A stretch of DNA of 24,370 nucleotides from Brachymonas sp049977365 (GTDB lineage: Bacteria > Pseudomonadota > Gammaproteobacteria > Burkholderiales > Burkholderiaceae_C): NCBI RefSeq assembly GCF_049977365.1, contig NZ_JBNGEN010000012.1:1-24370 (forward strand), given 5' to 3'. Below the pieces are notes generated by a model that worked only from the letters and a program-made list of their open reading frames with translations, was not told the origin of the DNA and searched no databases. Shown piece after piece: positions 15,991-24,202 of this stretch; position 1 is the first letter of the stretch; the number at the start of each line of letters is the position of its first letter. The translations under genes and the position numbers were made by a program.

Positions 15991-17397
15991 ATGACCTCCT
16001 CTCTCCCCCTCCTCTATGCTGCGCGCCGCGAACGGCTGGCGGCCGCCCTGGGTCCACGTGCCGTGGCCGTCGTGCCCACGGCACCCGAGCAGACCCGCAA
16101 CCGCGACGGCGAATTTCCCTATCGCCACGACAGCTACTTCTACTACCTCACCGGATTCACCGAGCCTGGAGCAACGCTGGTAGTGCGCACCGATGCGGCC
16201 GGAGGCGTGCACAGCACGCTGTTCTGTCGCGCCAAGGATGAAGCACGCGAGATCTGGACCGGCTACCGCCTCGGCCCGGCGGCGGCACCTGCCGCGCTGG
16301 GTGTGGAAGCGGCCCTGCCGGCCGATGCGCTCGACAGCGAGCTGCCCACCCTGCTCGACGGGGCCGAGGTGGTGGCCTACCCGTTCGCCACCCATGCGGG
16401 GCTGGAATCACAGGTGGCAGGGTGGCTCGATGCGCTGCGCGCCCGGGTGCGCCAGGGAGCTGTGGTGCCTGTGCGCCTGCAGGATGCCTGTGCCGTGCTC
16501 GACGAGATGCGCCTCGTCAAGGACACGCACGAGCTCGCCATCATGCGCCGGGCTGCCGCCATCAGCGCCGGGGCCCATGTGCGCACCATGCAGCGCTGTG
16601 CCACCCTGCTGCGCCGGGGCGAGGATGTGCGCGAGTACACGCTCGATGCCGAGCTGGCCCACGAATTCCGCCGCCATGGATCGCAGTTCCCGGCATACAC
16701 CAGCATCGTCGCCGCCGGCTCCAATGCCTGCGTGCTGCACTATGCGGCAGGCAGCACCCCGGTCCGCGCGGGCGAGCTGGTGCTCATCGATGCCGGCTGC
16801 GAGCTCGACGGCTATGCCAGCGACATCACCCGCACCTTTCCGGCCGACGGCCGCTTCACCGGTCCGCAGCGGGCGGTGTACGACCTGGTGCTGGCCTCGC
16901 AGCAGGCGGCCGTGGCCGCCATTCGGCCCGGAGCCCGCTTCGACGATGCCCACGAGGCCACGGTGGCCGTCCTTGCGCAGGGCCTGCTCGACCTGAAGCT
17001 GCTCGACGCCAACCGCGTGGGCACCGCCCAGGACGTGATCGCCACACGCGCCTACCAGCGCTTCTACATGCACCGCACCGGCCACTGGCTCGGCATGGAT
17101 GTGCACGACTGCGGCAGCTACGTGGAACCCTCCGAGGCGGACCGCGTGCAGGTACGCACCGATCCGCTCACGGGCCATACCGTGCGCGAACGCCCCAGCC
17201 GCATCCTGCAGCCCGGCATGGTCACCACGGTGGAGCCCGGGCTCTACATCCGTCCCGGCGACGATGTGCCCGAGGCCTACTGGCACATCGGCATCCGCAT
17301 CGAGGACGATGCCGTGGTCACCCCCGCGGGCTGCGAACTCATCACACGCGACGTGCCGGTCGATGCCGATGCCATCGAGGCACTCATGCGCGGCTGA
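15991..17397 (+). CDS. pepP: Xaa-Pro aminopeptidase (aminopeptidase P)
   Basis: Cytoplasmic metallopeptidase (M24B) releasing N-terminal residues before proline. Product of 468 residues. The N-terminal creatinase-like domain (RNRDGEFPYRHDSYFYYLTGF) matches the PepP N-domain. The C-terminal pita-bread domain has all five expected metal ligands: Asp267 (LIDAGCELDGY), Asp278 (SDITRTF), His365 (HRTGHWLG), Glu415 (VEPGLY) and Glu438 (RIEDD); His250 is a likely catalytic residue. Near-typical length and no disruptions. Preceded by AAGG as ribosome-binding site. It follows murU, as is common in Burkholderiales. Confidence 0.95.
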   Translation: MTSSLPLLYAARRERLAAALGPRAVAVVPTAPEQTRNRDGEFPYRHDSYFYYLTGFTEPGATLVVRTDAAGGVHSTLFCRAKDEAREIWTGYRLGPAAAPAALGVEAALPADALDSELPTLLDGAEVVAYPFATHAGLESQVAGWLDALRARVRQGAVVPVRLQDACAVLDEMRLVKDTHELAIMRRAAAISAGAHVRTMQRCATLLRRGEDVREYTLDAELAHEFRRHGSQFPAYTSIVAAGSNACVLHYAAGSTPVRAGELVLIDAGCELDGYASDITRTFPADGRFTGPQRAVYDLVLASQQAAVAAIRPGARFDDAHEATVAVLAQGLLDLKLLDANRVGTAQDVIATRAYQRFYMHRTGHWLGMDVHDCGSYVEPSEADRVQVRTDPLTGHTVRERPSRILQPGMVTTVEPGLYIRPGDDVPEAYWHIGIRIEDDAVVTPAGCELITRDVPVDADAIEALMRG

Positions 17398-17423
17398 TGC
17401 TTCATTCCCTGGAGATCCCCTGA

Positions 17424-17996
17424 ATGATCACCCTCCTGAGCGTCAACACGGCCCCGGTCGGCCGCCTGCACATCCAGGGGCGCAGCGTGGCCAGCGCCAT
17501 CGGCAAACAGCCACGCACCGGCCGCGTGGCCGTGCATGCCCTGGGGCTGGCCCACGACGAGCAGGCTGACCCCCAGTGGCACGGCGGACTGCGCAAGGCC
17601 GTCTATGCCTATCCCCACGCGCACTATGCGTGGTGGCAGGCACAGCGCCATGCCCATGCCGTGGACCTGTTCGACCAGCCACTGCCTCCGGGCTTCATGG
17701 GCGAGAACCTCACCCTGGACGGCCTGCTGGAAGCAGACGTGTACGTGGGCGACACCCTGCACTTTCCCGACTGCAGCCTGCGCGTGACCGAACCCCGCCA
17801 GCCCTGCTTCAAGTTCGTGCACATCATGGGCTATGCCCAGGCGGCACGCGACATGGTGACACAGGGCTGCTGCGGCTGGTATCTGGAAGTGGTCCGGCCC
17901 GGCAGCATCGAGGCAGGTGCATCCGCCACCCTTGTGCCCGGCCCCCGACAAACCCCCATTACCCAGCTGCTGCGCCGCCGACGCAGCGACGACTGA
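17424..17996 (+). CDS. MOSC-domain protein (YiiM type)
   Basis: Product of 190 residues with a MOSC domain, the C-terminal domain of molybdenum cofactor sulfurases. Visible family features are the HGG motif (QWHGGLRKAVYAYP), GENLTLDGLLEADVYVGD (93-110), and PRQPCFKF with the conserved Cys128 thought to receive sulfur or bind Moco. YiiM-type proteins have been linked to reductase activity on N-hydroxylated bases, but the role here is unproven. It begins 26 nt after pepP and ends 12 nt before the photolyase, so it is probably in the same transcript. Confidence 0.87.
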   Translation: MITLLSVNTAPVGRLHIQGRSVASAIGKQPRTGRVAVHALGLAHDEQADPQWHGGLRKAVYAYPHAHYAWWQAQRHAHAVDLFDQPLPPGFMGENLTLDGLLEADVYVGDTLHFPDCSLRVTEPRQPCFKFVHIMGYAQAARDMVTQGCCGWYLEVVRPGSIEAGASATLVPGPRQTPITQLLRRRRSDD

Positions 17997-18008
17997 AGCC
18001 CCCACCCC

Positions 18009-19559
18009 ATGTTCGCTGCACGCTCCCCCCTGCCGCCCTCCGCGCCCCCTGCCTCCGCCGCAGATGCCGCTGTGCTGGACACGGGCCTCGTCTGGTTCCG
18101 GCGTGACCTGCGCGCAGAGGACCACTCCGCCCTGTCCCACGCACTGCAGCAGTGTCGCCAGGTGCATGCCGTGTTCGTGTTCGACCCTGCCCTGCTCGAC
18201 CCCCTGCCGCGCCGGGACCGCCGCGTCGAATTCATCGTCGAGAGCCTGCGCCAGCTCGATGCCGCGCTGCGCGACCTGGCCCTCGCCACCGGATCGGCTG
18301 CCGGCTCCGCGGCCGGGCTCATCGTGCTGCAGGGCGACCCCACGGTGCAGGTGCCCGCCCTCGCGCAGCAGCTGGGAGCGCAGGCGGTCTATGCCAATGA
18401 GGACTACGAACCCGCCACCCGTGCCCGCGATGCAGCCGTGCAGCAGGCACTGGCCGCCGAGGGCATCACGCTGCGACTCCACCAGGATCACGTGCTTACC
18501 GCACCGGACGAGCTGCGCACCGGCACGCGCATGCCCTACACCGTCTTCACGCCCTACTACCGCAAGTGGCTCACGCGGCTCGATGCCCGGCATCTGGCGG
18601 TCCGCCCGGTAGCCCCCCATGCCGCAGCCCTGGCCGCCCGGCCTGCTGTCCATGCGCGGGCGGTGCCGACGCTTGCGGACATCGGTTTCGAGCCCACCGA
18701 CCTGTCGCAACTCCCGCTGCCCGCAGGCGTGCAGGGGGCACAGACGATGTGGCAGGACTTTCTGGCCCGCATGGCGCACTACGACACCTGGCGGGACTTT
18801 CCGGCCCGGCGGGGGCCCAGCTATCTGGGGGTGCATCTGCGCTTTGGCACACTCTCGATCCGCGAAGTCGCCCGCGCCGCCTGGGCTCTGCAGCAGCAGG
18901 GACAGGCCGGAGCCACCAAGTGGCTTGCCGAGCTATGCTGGCGCGACTTCTACAGCCAGGTACTGTGGCACCACCCCGAAGTGGTCGACCAGGCGCTGCG
19001 CCCACGCATGCGGGCCCTGCGCTGGGAAGACGGCGCTACGGGCGATGCGCGGTTTGCCGCCTGGTGCGAGGCCCGTACCGGCATTCCCATCGTGGATGCC
19101 GCCATGCGCCAGCTCCATGCCAGCGGCTACATGCACAACCGCCTGCGCATGATCGCGGGGAGTTTTCTGGTCAAGCACCTGGGCGTGGACTGGCGGCGCG
19201 GTGAAGCCCACTTTGCCCTGCACCTCAACGATTTCGACCTCGCCAGCAACAACGGCGGCTGGCAATGGGTCGCCGGCACCGGCTGCGACGCCCAGCCCTG
19301 GTTCCGCATCTTCAATCCCGTCAGCCAGAGCCGACGCTTCGACCCGGAAGGCGCCTTCATCCGCCGCTACGTGCCCGAACTGGCCGCCCTGCCTCCCGAT
19401 GCGCTGCACGCCCCGTGGCTGGCACAGCCTGCCACGCTGGCGGCTGCAGGCATCCGGCTGGGCCACGACTATCCGCTGCCCGTGATCGATCTGGACACCG
19501 GCCGGCGCGCCGCCCTGGCCCGGCTCGATGCCCTGCCTGACGGGGACAGCTCTCCGTAA
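18009..19559 (+). CDS. phrB: Deoxyribodipyrimidine photolyase (class I CPD type)
   Basis: Light-driven FAD enzyme that splits UV-induced cyclobutane pyrimidine dimers. Product of 516 residues, slightly long because of an Ala/Pro-rich N-terminal leader of about 25 residues before GLVWFRRDLRAEDH; a start further downstream is possible. The N-terminal antenna domain shows NEDYEPATRARD. The FAD domain has WLAELCWRDFYSQVLWHHPE, TGIPIVDAAMRQL, GYMHNRLRMIAGSFLVKHL, DWRRGE and NNGGWQWVAGTGCDAQPWFRIFNP, including tryptophans at the electron-transfer triad positions. Last gene of the plus-strand run; converges on minE. Confidence 0.95.
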   Translation: MFAARSPLPPSAPPASAADAAVLDTGLVWFRRDLRAEDHSALSHALQQCRQVHAVFVFDPALLDPLPRRDRRVEFIVESLRQLDAALRDLALATGSAAGSAAGLIVLQGDPTVQVPALAQQLGAQAVYANEDYEPATRARDAAVQQALAAEGITLRLHQDHVLTAPDELRTGTRMPYTVFTPYYRKWLTRLDARHLAVRPVAPHAAALAARPAVHARAVPTLADIGFEPTDLSQLPLPAGVQGAQTMWQDFLARMAHYDTWRDFPARRGPSYLGVHLRFGTLSIREVARAAWALQQQGQAGATKWLAELCWRDFYSQVLWHHPEVVDQALRPRMRALRWEDGATGDARFAAWCEARTGIPIVDAAMRQLHASGYMHNRLRMIAGSFLVKHLGVDWRRGEAHFALHLNDFDLASNNGGWQWVAGTGCDAQPWFRIFNPVSQSRRFDPEGAFIRRYVPELAALPPDALHAPWLAQPATLAAAGIRLGHDYPLPVIDLDTGRRAALARLDALPDGDSSP

Positions 19560-19634
19560 TCCTCTGCCGCATCTGCGTCGTCCGCGCAGTGACGGCAGGC
19601 AGCGCCGGACAGGCGGGTGCCGCGCAATGCGGCC

Positions 19635-19898
19635 TCAGCGGGACTCGGGCAGCTCGATCTTGACCTCCAGCACCTCGAGGTTGTCCTGACGGTCGAGCTG
19701 AACCTTGAGATCGTCGGGGCTGATCTGCACGTACTTGGAGATCACCGCCACCAGCTCGCGCTGCAGGGCCGGGAGGTAATCGGGCTGGGCGGCACTGCGC
19801 CCGCTGCGCTCGTGGGCGAGAATGATCTGCAAGCGTTCCTTGGCAACGCTGGCCGTCTTCTTTTTCTCGCCGAGCAGGAAGGAAAGCAGGGATGCCAT
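19635..19898 (-). CDS. minE: Cell division topological specificity factor MinE
   Basis: MinE drives pole-to-pole oscillation of MinCD by stimulating MinD ATPase, keeping the Z ring at midcell. The 87-residue product starts MASLLSFLLGEKKKTASVAK, the N-terminal membrane-targeting and anti-MinCD segment, followed by the MinD-contact helix AKERLQIILAHERSG and a topological-specificity domain (LVAVISKYVQISPDDLKVQLDR). Length is typical. It begins 3 nt after the minD stop, so translation is probably coupled. Confidence 0.97.
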   Translation of the reverse strand: MASLLSFLLGEKKKTASVAKERLQIILAHERSGRSAAQPDYLPALQRELVAVISKYVQISPDDLKVQLDRQDNLEVLEVKIELPESR

Positions 19899-19901
19899 GG
19901 C

Positions 19902-20717
19902 TTACTTGCCTCCAAAAAGACGCTTGAAGAAGCCGGGCTTCTCGGCATCGACGAAGCGCATGGGACGTTCCTCGCCCAGAAAGCGATCCACCACGTCGCT
20001 GTAGGCCTCGGCCACCGCCGTGCCCTTGGCATGGATCACGGGAATGCCCTGATTGGACTGCTGCAGCACCACTTCCGACTCGGGAATCACCCCGATGAGC
20101 GGAATGCGCAGAATGTCCTGAATGTCCTCCAGCGAAAGCATGTGTCCGTCGGCCACGCGGTTGGGGTTGTAGCGCGTGATGAGCAGATGCTCCCGGACCG
20201 GCTCGGCGCCTTCGAGGGCGCGGCGGGTCTTGCTGCTGAGCATGCCCAGAATGCGGTCGGAGTCGCGCACGCTGGAGACTTCGGGGTTGGTCACCACCAG
20301 GGCCTCGTCGGCAAAGTGCATGGCCATGAGCGCCCCGGTCTCGATGCCGGCGGGCGAATCGCACACGATGTACTCGAATCCCATGCCGTCGAGATCCTTG
20401 AGCACCTGGCCCACCCCCTCCTGCGTGAGGGCATCCTTGTCACGCGTCTGGCTGGCAGCCAGCACGTAGAGGTTGTCGCACTGCTTGTCCTTGATGAGCG
20501 CCTGGTTGAGGTTCGCCTCTCCGTGGATGACGTTGATGAGGTCATACACCACGCGGCGCTCGCATCCCATGATGAGGTCGAGGTTGCGCAGGCCGACGTC
20601 AAAGTCGATCACGACGGTCTTGTGCCCGCGCAGGGCGAGTCCAGTGGCGAAACTGGCACTGGTGGTGGTCTTGCCCACGCCTCCCTTGCCGGAGGTCACG
20701 ACGACGATCTTGGCCAT
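19902..20717 (-). CDS. minD: Septum site-determining ATPase MinD
   Basis: Membrane-associated ParA/Mrp-family ATPase that recruits MinC and is released by MinE. Product of 271 residues from ATG 20717, where MAKIVVVTSGKGGVGKTT places the deviant Walker A (Gly10-Thr17, signature Lys11 and Lys16). Also visible: the switch segment VIDFDVGLRNLDLIMG, CDSPAGIE as Walker B region, and the C-terminal amphipathic membrane-targeting helix (KPGFFKRLFGGK). The upstream in-frame ORF start at 20777 would place residues before the conserved N-terminus and is not used. Middle gene of minCDE. Confidence 0.97.
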   Translation of the reverse strand: MAKIVVVTSGKGGVGKTTTSASFATGLALRGHKTVVIDFDVGLRNLDLIMGCERRVVYDLINVIHGEANLNQALIKDKQCDNLYVLAASQTRDKDALTQEGVGQVLKDLDGMGFEYIVCDSPAGIETGALMAMHFADEALVVTNPEVSSVRDSDRILGMLSSKTRRALEGAEPVREHLLITRYNPNRVADGHMLSLEDIQDILRIPLIGVIPESEVVLQQSNQGIPVIHAKGTAVAEAYSDVVDRFLGEERPMRFVDAEKPGFFKRLFGGK

Positions 20718-20791
20718 GATGTGCTGGGGTCCTGTGTATTGGGGTTGCTGAAGAAAGGAGAAAACGCCTGGGGCCATCCGGTGGGTGGCCC

Positions 20792-21592
20792 TCAGGCGAG
20801 GGGTTCGATGAGCAGCTTCTCGCCGTCGAGCCGCACCTGGGCTGGCTTGCCGGTCAGGTCATTGGGCAGGTCGTTCTCGGACGTGCGGTAGATGCCCGCA
20901 ATGGAAACGAGCTGGGGTTCGAGACAGGTCGAGAAGATGCGGGCAGAGGTATTGCCCCGCGCACCGGCAATGGCACGGCCGCGCAGGGGTGCATAGACGT
21001 GGATGTTGCCGTCGGCGATCACCTCGGCCCCGAAGCTCACCATGTCCATGACCACCAGATCCGCGCCGCGCGCATAGACCTGCTGGCCCGAGCGCAGCGG
21101 CTTGTCGATGACCACCGTGGGAGCGCCTCCGGCTGCCGGGGGCTGCACCTCATGGCGCACCTCGACCGCCGGAACAGCCTGCGCCGCACGGGACTTGCGC
21201 TCGCGGCGCGGGGGTCTGTCGGTGCCGGAAGCAGGAGCGGCAGCCGGGCGGGCCGGGAGTTCGTCGGGCACGGGCGCCAGACCCGCCGCCTGGGCGGCCT
21301 GCATCTGGGCAGAAGACCCCCCGCGCACAGCCACGGGCAGGGTGCCATGGGCACGCAGCAGCGCCACCAGGCGGGCAAAATCGGGCACCCCCTCTTCCGC
21401 CCTGACCTGGTCGAGGTCGATGAGCAGGGCATCCTGATCGAAGAAGCCGCGATCCTCGTCGAGACGGGCAGACAGATCCGCCTCGATGGCCGACATGTCG
21501 GTGGTCTTGAGCACCAGCGCCACCACGGTGAGAAAGGCGCTCTTGAATTCGAGGCTTGCGCCCTGGGCTTGCGCCGCCGTTTCGTCTGTCAT
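20792..21592 (-). CDS. minC: Septum site-determining protein MinC
   Basis: Inhibitor of FtsZ assembly, targeted to the membrane by MinD. Product of 266 residues from ATG 21592 (MTDETAAQAQGASLEFKSAF). The N-terminal FtsZ-inhibiting domain spans about 1-105. A variable Ala/Pro-rich linker (about 110-160) contains a basic patch. The C-terminal beta-helix domain starts at LRSGQQVYARGADLVVMDMVSFGAEVIADGNIHVYAPLRGRA and includes the conserved R-G-R-A-x-A-G MinD-contact region. The longer in-frame ORF to 21757 adds sequence not found in MinC. Followed by minD after 74 nt. Confidence 0.95.
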   Translation of the reverse strand: MTDETAAQAQGASLEFKSAFLTVVALVLKTTDMSAIEADLSARLDEDRGFFDQDALLIDLDQVRAEEGVPDFARLVALLRAHGTLPVAVRGGSSAQMQAAQAAGLAPVPDELPARPAAAPASGTDRPPRRERKSRAAQAVPAVEVRHEVQPPAAGGAPTVVIDKPLRSGQQVYARGADLVVMDMVSFGAEVIADGNIHVYAPLRGRAIAGARGNTSARIFSTCLEPQLVSIAGIYRTSENDLPNDLTGKPAQVRLDGEKLLIEPLA

Positions 21593-22013
21593 GTCTGGAA
21601 GCGGAAAGGACAGGCCCGGCGTGATCGGAACCACGCGGACCCGGGTTCCACGAAAAAATATATGTTCAGGTTCAAAGTGTACCTGTGCGGCACGGAATGC
21701 AGGCCGTTCGCAGCCCGTGGGCAAGGCCCCTCCGGCACCGTTCGGGGCATTGTGCAACTGTTTCTTACAAAAATGTCATACAAAAGTGCCTTCATGCGGG
21801 TTTTCGATGCGCTTCGCTGACCCTTTCGCACAACAGCTCCCTGCCCCCGGAACCGGCCCCCTGTGCGGCGCACGCCCTGGCCCCCAGGCATCCGGCCCTT
21901 CGCGGTGCAGCCATGACCTCCGCATGGAGCAGCGCATGTCTCGGGTACACATCCGCCGCCGTGCGGCGCTTCCAGACCAGCCGCCACGCCTCGCACGCAC
22001 ACAAGGAGGATGT
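21593..22013. other. Intergenic region between minC and the accessory effector gene
   Basis: These 421 bp hold no convincing gene. The stretch next to minC must carry the min promoter; an AT-rich block (TATATT and a T-run on the minus strand, 21652-21664) is the best -10 candidate, but I find no matching -35. A short inverted repeat GGAACC/GGTTCC (21627-21632 and 21644-21649) could fold in the min leader. No intrinsic terminator is seen directly after the effector stop at 22014. Confidence 0.5.
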
Positions 22014-23321
22014 TCAGGAAAAAACCGGACCATTGGCCATGTGCCCCTGACCCTGCACCGGTTCCTGCATGTGGCGAGCAGCCTGAAAGCCCTGTCCCAG
22101 CGCCAGACTCTCGGCTACGGGTGTCTGCACGGCCACTGCCACATCCACCGTGGTGCTGCTGGTGTAGGGATTGCGCGCCGCCTTCGCAGGATCGTCTGCC
22201 ACAAAGAAAGCCTGTCCCTTGCCCGGATGCACGTAGCACTCCAGCTCCGTGAGCCCCGCCACATCAAGCCCCATGCGCTGGGACTGAGCCAGAGAAGCCG
22301 CCGCAATGCGCGTGCGCTCCAGCTCGCTGTAGCCCCCCAGAGTCGGCTCTTGCTGCACACGGTCGTGGAAGGCCGCGATCTTCGGGTTGCCGTGCTGCAC
22401 CAACAGGGCCGCTTCCGACAGGAGCCGGTCCCGACCGGGGCCTGCCTGTGCCAGCAGCTCGGTGTCTGCACCCATTTCCGCCTGGGCCAGCAGGCGCCCG
22501 ATGGTGCCGCGGTGCAGGGTCACGTCATGGCGATAGTGCGCAATCATTTCCGCATGGTCATGTGCCCGCTGCAGATTCTGTGCATTGAGGACGGAGGCAT
22601 GTGGCCTGCCCTGCTCGTCATGGGTGAGAAAGTTGGCAATCCCATGATCCACCTGAGTCAGTGGAAGGGCTGTCTGCCATCCTGCGGTATACAGGGACTG
22701 GTTGCTGCGTGTCCGATAGCCGGCCTGCTGCATCGTGGCCACGTCATTTTCGGTGGCGTAGATGCGCACCTGCCCATAGTGCGGGCTGGCCGCGCTGACG
22801 GCATCCCCTGCCAGCACATGGTTGATGACTGCGGTACCCCCTTCGGGAATATGCAGGTCCAGACCTGCTGCCCCGTAGGGGTTGAAGGTTTCGCCGTGCA
22901 GCTTGAACTTGTGCGCCGTGATTTCTGCCAGCGTGCCGCCCAGGGAGTGGCCGGTCACGGTGATGGGGGGATGTTTCCTATCTTTTTCGGACAAAGCTAC
23001 AGCATGCTGCGTCAGCCGAATCGCATCGTCGACCTGCTGATTGTGGTGATGCCGCACCATATCGGCATCGGTGATGGCATCCTGGATGTCCTTCTTGGGA
23101 GATTCGGTGCCCCGGTGGGCCACCACGATCTCGCCCGTATCCTTTCTCTGGTAAATGGTGCCCTGATAGCCCGTGCGGGGATTGTTTGCATGCTCAAGAA
23201 TTTTGTAGGCTACCCCCTTGTAAGTCACTTCTTCCTCATGATTGGGGGGGCGAACACCTACCTTTATATCGTCATAGGCATGGAAAGAAAGCTCGGCATA
23301 TTGATCTGTAGAGATGCTCAT
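22014..23321 (-). CDS. Predicted antibacterial lipase effector with C-terminal XVIPCD (X-T4SS type)
   Basis: Product of 435 residues. The first ~235 form an alpha/beta-hydrolase lipase: oxyanion-side VVAHRGTES (67-74), nucleophile elbow GHSLGGTLAEI (Ser126), probable acid Asp173 in LAGDAVSAASPHYG, probable His226 in VDHGIANF. Residues about 300-410 look like XVIPCD, the C-terminal domain that binds VirD4 in bacteria-killing T4SSs: an alpha-helical lead (RTRIAAASLAQSQRMGL), a short beta region ending GQAFFVADD, then TTVDVAVAVQTPVAESL; a Gln-rich tail follows, as in known X-Tfe proteins. No signal peptide. The start ATG overlaps the upstream stop (ATGA), with GAGG 8 nt before it. Likely activity is phospholipase in the target periplasm; this and the secretion route are inferred. 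Confidence 0.8.
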   Translation of the reverse strand: MSISTDQYAELSFHAYDDIKVGVRPPNHEEEVTYKGVAYKILEHANNPRTGYQGTIYQRKDTGEIVVAHRGTESPKKDIQDAITDADMVRHHHNQQVDDAIRLTQHAVALSEKDRKHPPITVTGHSLGGTLAEITAHKFKLHGETFNPYGAAGLDLHIPEGGTAVINHVLAGDAVSAASPHYGQVRIYATENDVATMQQAGYRTRSNQSLYTAGWQTALPLTQVDHGIANFLTHDEQGRPHASVLNAQNLQRAHDHAEMIAHYRHDVTLHRGTIGRLLAQAEMGADTELLAQAGPGRDRLLSEAALLVQHGNPKIAAFHDRVQQEPTLGGYSELERTRIAAASLAQSQRMGLDVAGLTELECYVHPGKGQAFFVADDPAKAARNPYTSSTTVDVAVAVQTPVAESLALGQGFQAARHMQEPVQGQGHMANGPVFS

Positions 23322-23489
23322 GACCGCACCTCGCGAGCGGTAGCAGTGATGGTGAAGAGGTTGTCACGATCTTCAGGGCTGTATTGGTCAATGTGCAAGG
23401 CCCCGCCATCAGGAAATGTACTCAACGGACCTAGATCCTTGAGACGTGGATAATTTCCTTTCCAGTAATACCTTTTTACAGGCTGGCCA
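23287..23489 (-). repeat. Direct repeat, copy 1 (immunity 3' end plus effector 5' end)
   Basis: About 200 bp spanning the ATGA junction, matching copy 2 at 24168-24370 with about 94% identity over the immunity side (some 11 differences in 172 bp by eye). Identity falls off quickly on the effector side after about 30 bp. The offset between copies is 881 bp. Confidence 0.85.
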
Positions 23490-24202
23490 CTTACCAATTC
23501 TTTCGCATCAATACTCCCATTGAAACCAGTATCCTTCTCGGCCCCAGTAGCGCTCAAACTGAAGCTGACCGCCACAAAATCCCATTCACACGGAGGCTTC
23601 CCAGTCCAATAGGACTCATCGACCAAGGGGTCCGTTGCAAAGTATCCACGATACTGGGTATCGGATATTTTTTCAAGGGGAAATTCCACAAATGCGCTTG
23701 GTATGGATGCCGCTCCTATCGGGAATCCATGAACCAGAGCACAGGCAGAACTCTTGGCGGTCATACTGATGGAAGCATAAGAACCATTGAAAGCGCCGGG
23801 TGCCTCATCTGTCTGAATAATGAGCTCATACACATGTCTGGGATGGGGGTTGCGGTGCGCATAGACGGGTCCATCGCCCTTGAACGCAATCACAGGAACA
23901 TCGGCGGACGCCGCAGCCATTTTGGTCATAGGATTTTGCATATGGCACGCAGAAAGAGAGAAGGTGGTAAGAAGAGCCGCAATTTCGAGCGCGATGCGTC
24001 GAAGCGGAGGATGGCTGTGCAGCCATGACAGGGAAAGGGGCTCCCGGTCGGCTGCGCGGGGAGCGCTGGCATGGTCAAGGATTTTGGAAGTTATTCCATT
24101 GAACGTCACTTGATCTTCTTTATCCTGTAGATAAATGCCTACCAGAATATCCTTGCAAGAATGATCTGAAAGCTCGACATATTGATCTGTAGAGATGCTC
24201 AT
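23318..24202 (-). CDS. Chimeric ORF: effector N-terminal stub fused to an immunity-like lipoprotein
   Basis: An uninterrupted 294-residue ORF in two parts. Residues 1-50 are a diverged copy of the downstream effector's N-terminus: MSISTDQY is identical, and 27 of 50 positions match overall without gaps. From about residue 65 the sequence changes to a lipoprotein signal: basic RR, hydrophobic ALEIAALLTTF and lipobox LSAC with Cys86. A polar, periplasmic-type domain of ~200 residues follows that I do not recognise as a named family. A cognate lipoprotein immunity partner is what is expected for a lipase effector acting in the periplasm. The ORF overlaps the effector start by 4 bp. The 50-residue extension may hinder export unless translation restarts internally; I see no in-frame ATG before the signal sequence. 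GC is well below the neighbouring genes. Confidence 0.7.
   Translation of the reverse strand: MSISTDQYVELSDHSCKDILVGIYLQDKEDQVTFNGITSKILDHASAPRAADREPLSLSWLHSHPPLRRIALEIAALLTTFSLSACHMQNPMTKMAAASADVPVIAFKGDGPVYAHRNPHPRHVYELIIQTDEAPGAFNGSYASISMTAKSSACALVHGFPIGAASIPSAFVEFPLEKISDTQYRGYFATDPLVDESYWTGKPPCEWDFVAVSFSLSATGAEKDTGFNGSIDAKELVSGQPVKRYYWKGNYPRLKDLGPLSTFPDGGALHIDQYSPEDRDNLFTITATAREVRS

Noticed and set aside
19560..19634. Terminator between convergent phrB and minE
   Set aside because: Only short stems are present (GCCGC/GCGGC, 19619-19633, and a weaker GTCCG/CGGAC), without T-runs. Too weak to call.
22010..22252. Plus-strand ORF starting ATGTTCAGG with AAGGAGG directly before it
   Set aside because: The Shine-Dalgarno touches the ATG with no spacing, the product is Pro/Cys-rich without family features, and it lies antisense to the effector C-terminus.
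21486..23453. 655-residue plus-strand ORF covering the min/effector boundary
   Set aside because: It crosses intergenic DNA and is antisense to a lipase with a full catalytic motif set. No recognisable domain.
23826..24026. Alternative frame ATG (24026) in the chimeric ORF as the real immunity start
   Set aside because: That frame gives a 66-residue peptide with no signal sequence and then stops. The lipobox and the conserved C-terminus are in the frame of the long fusion.
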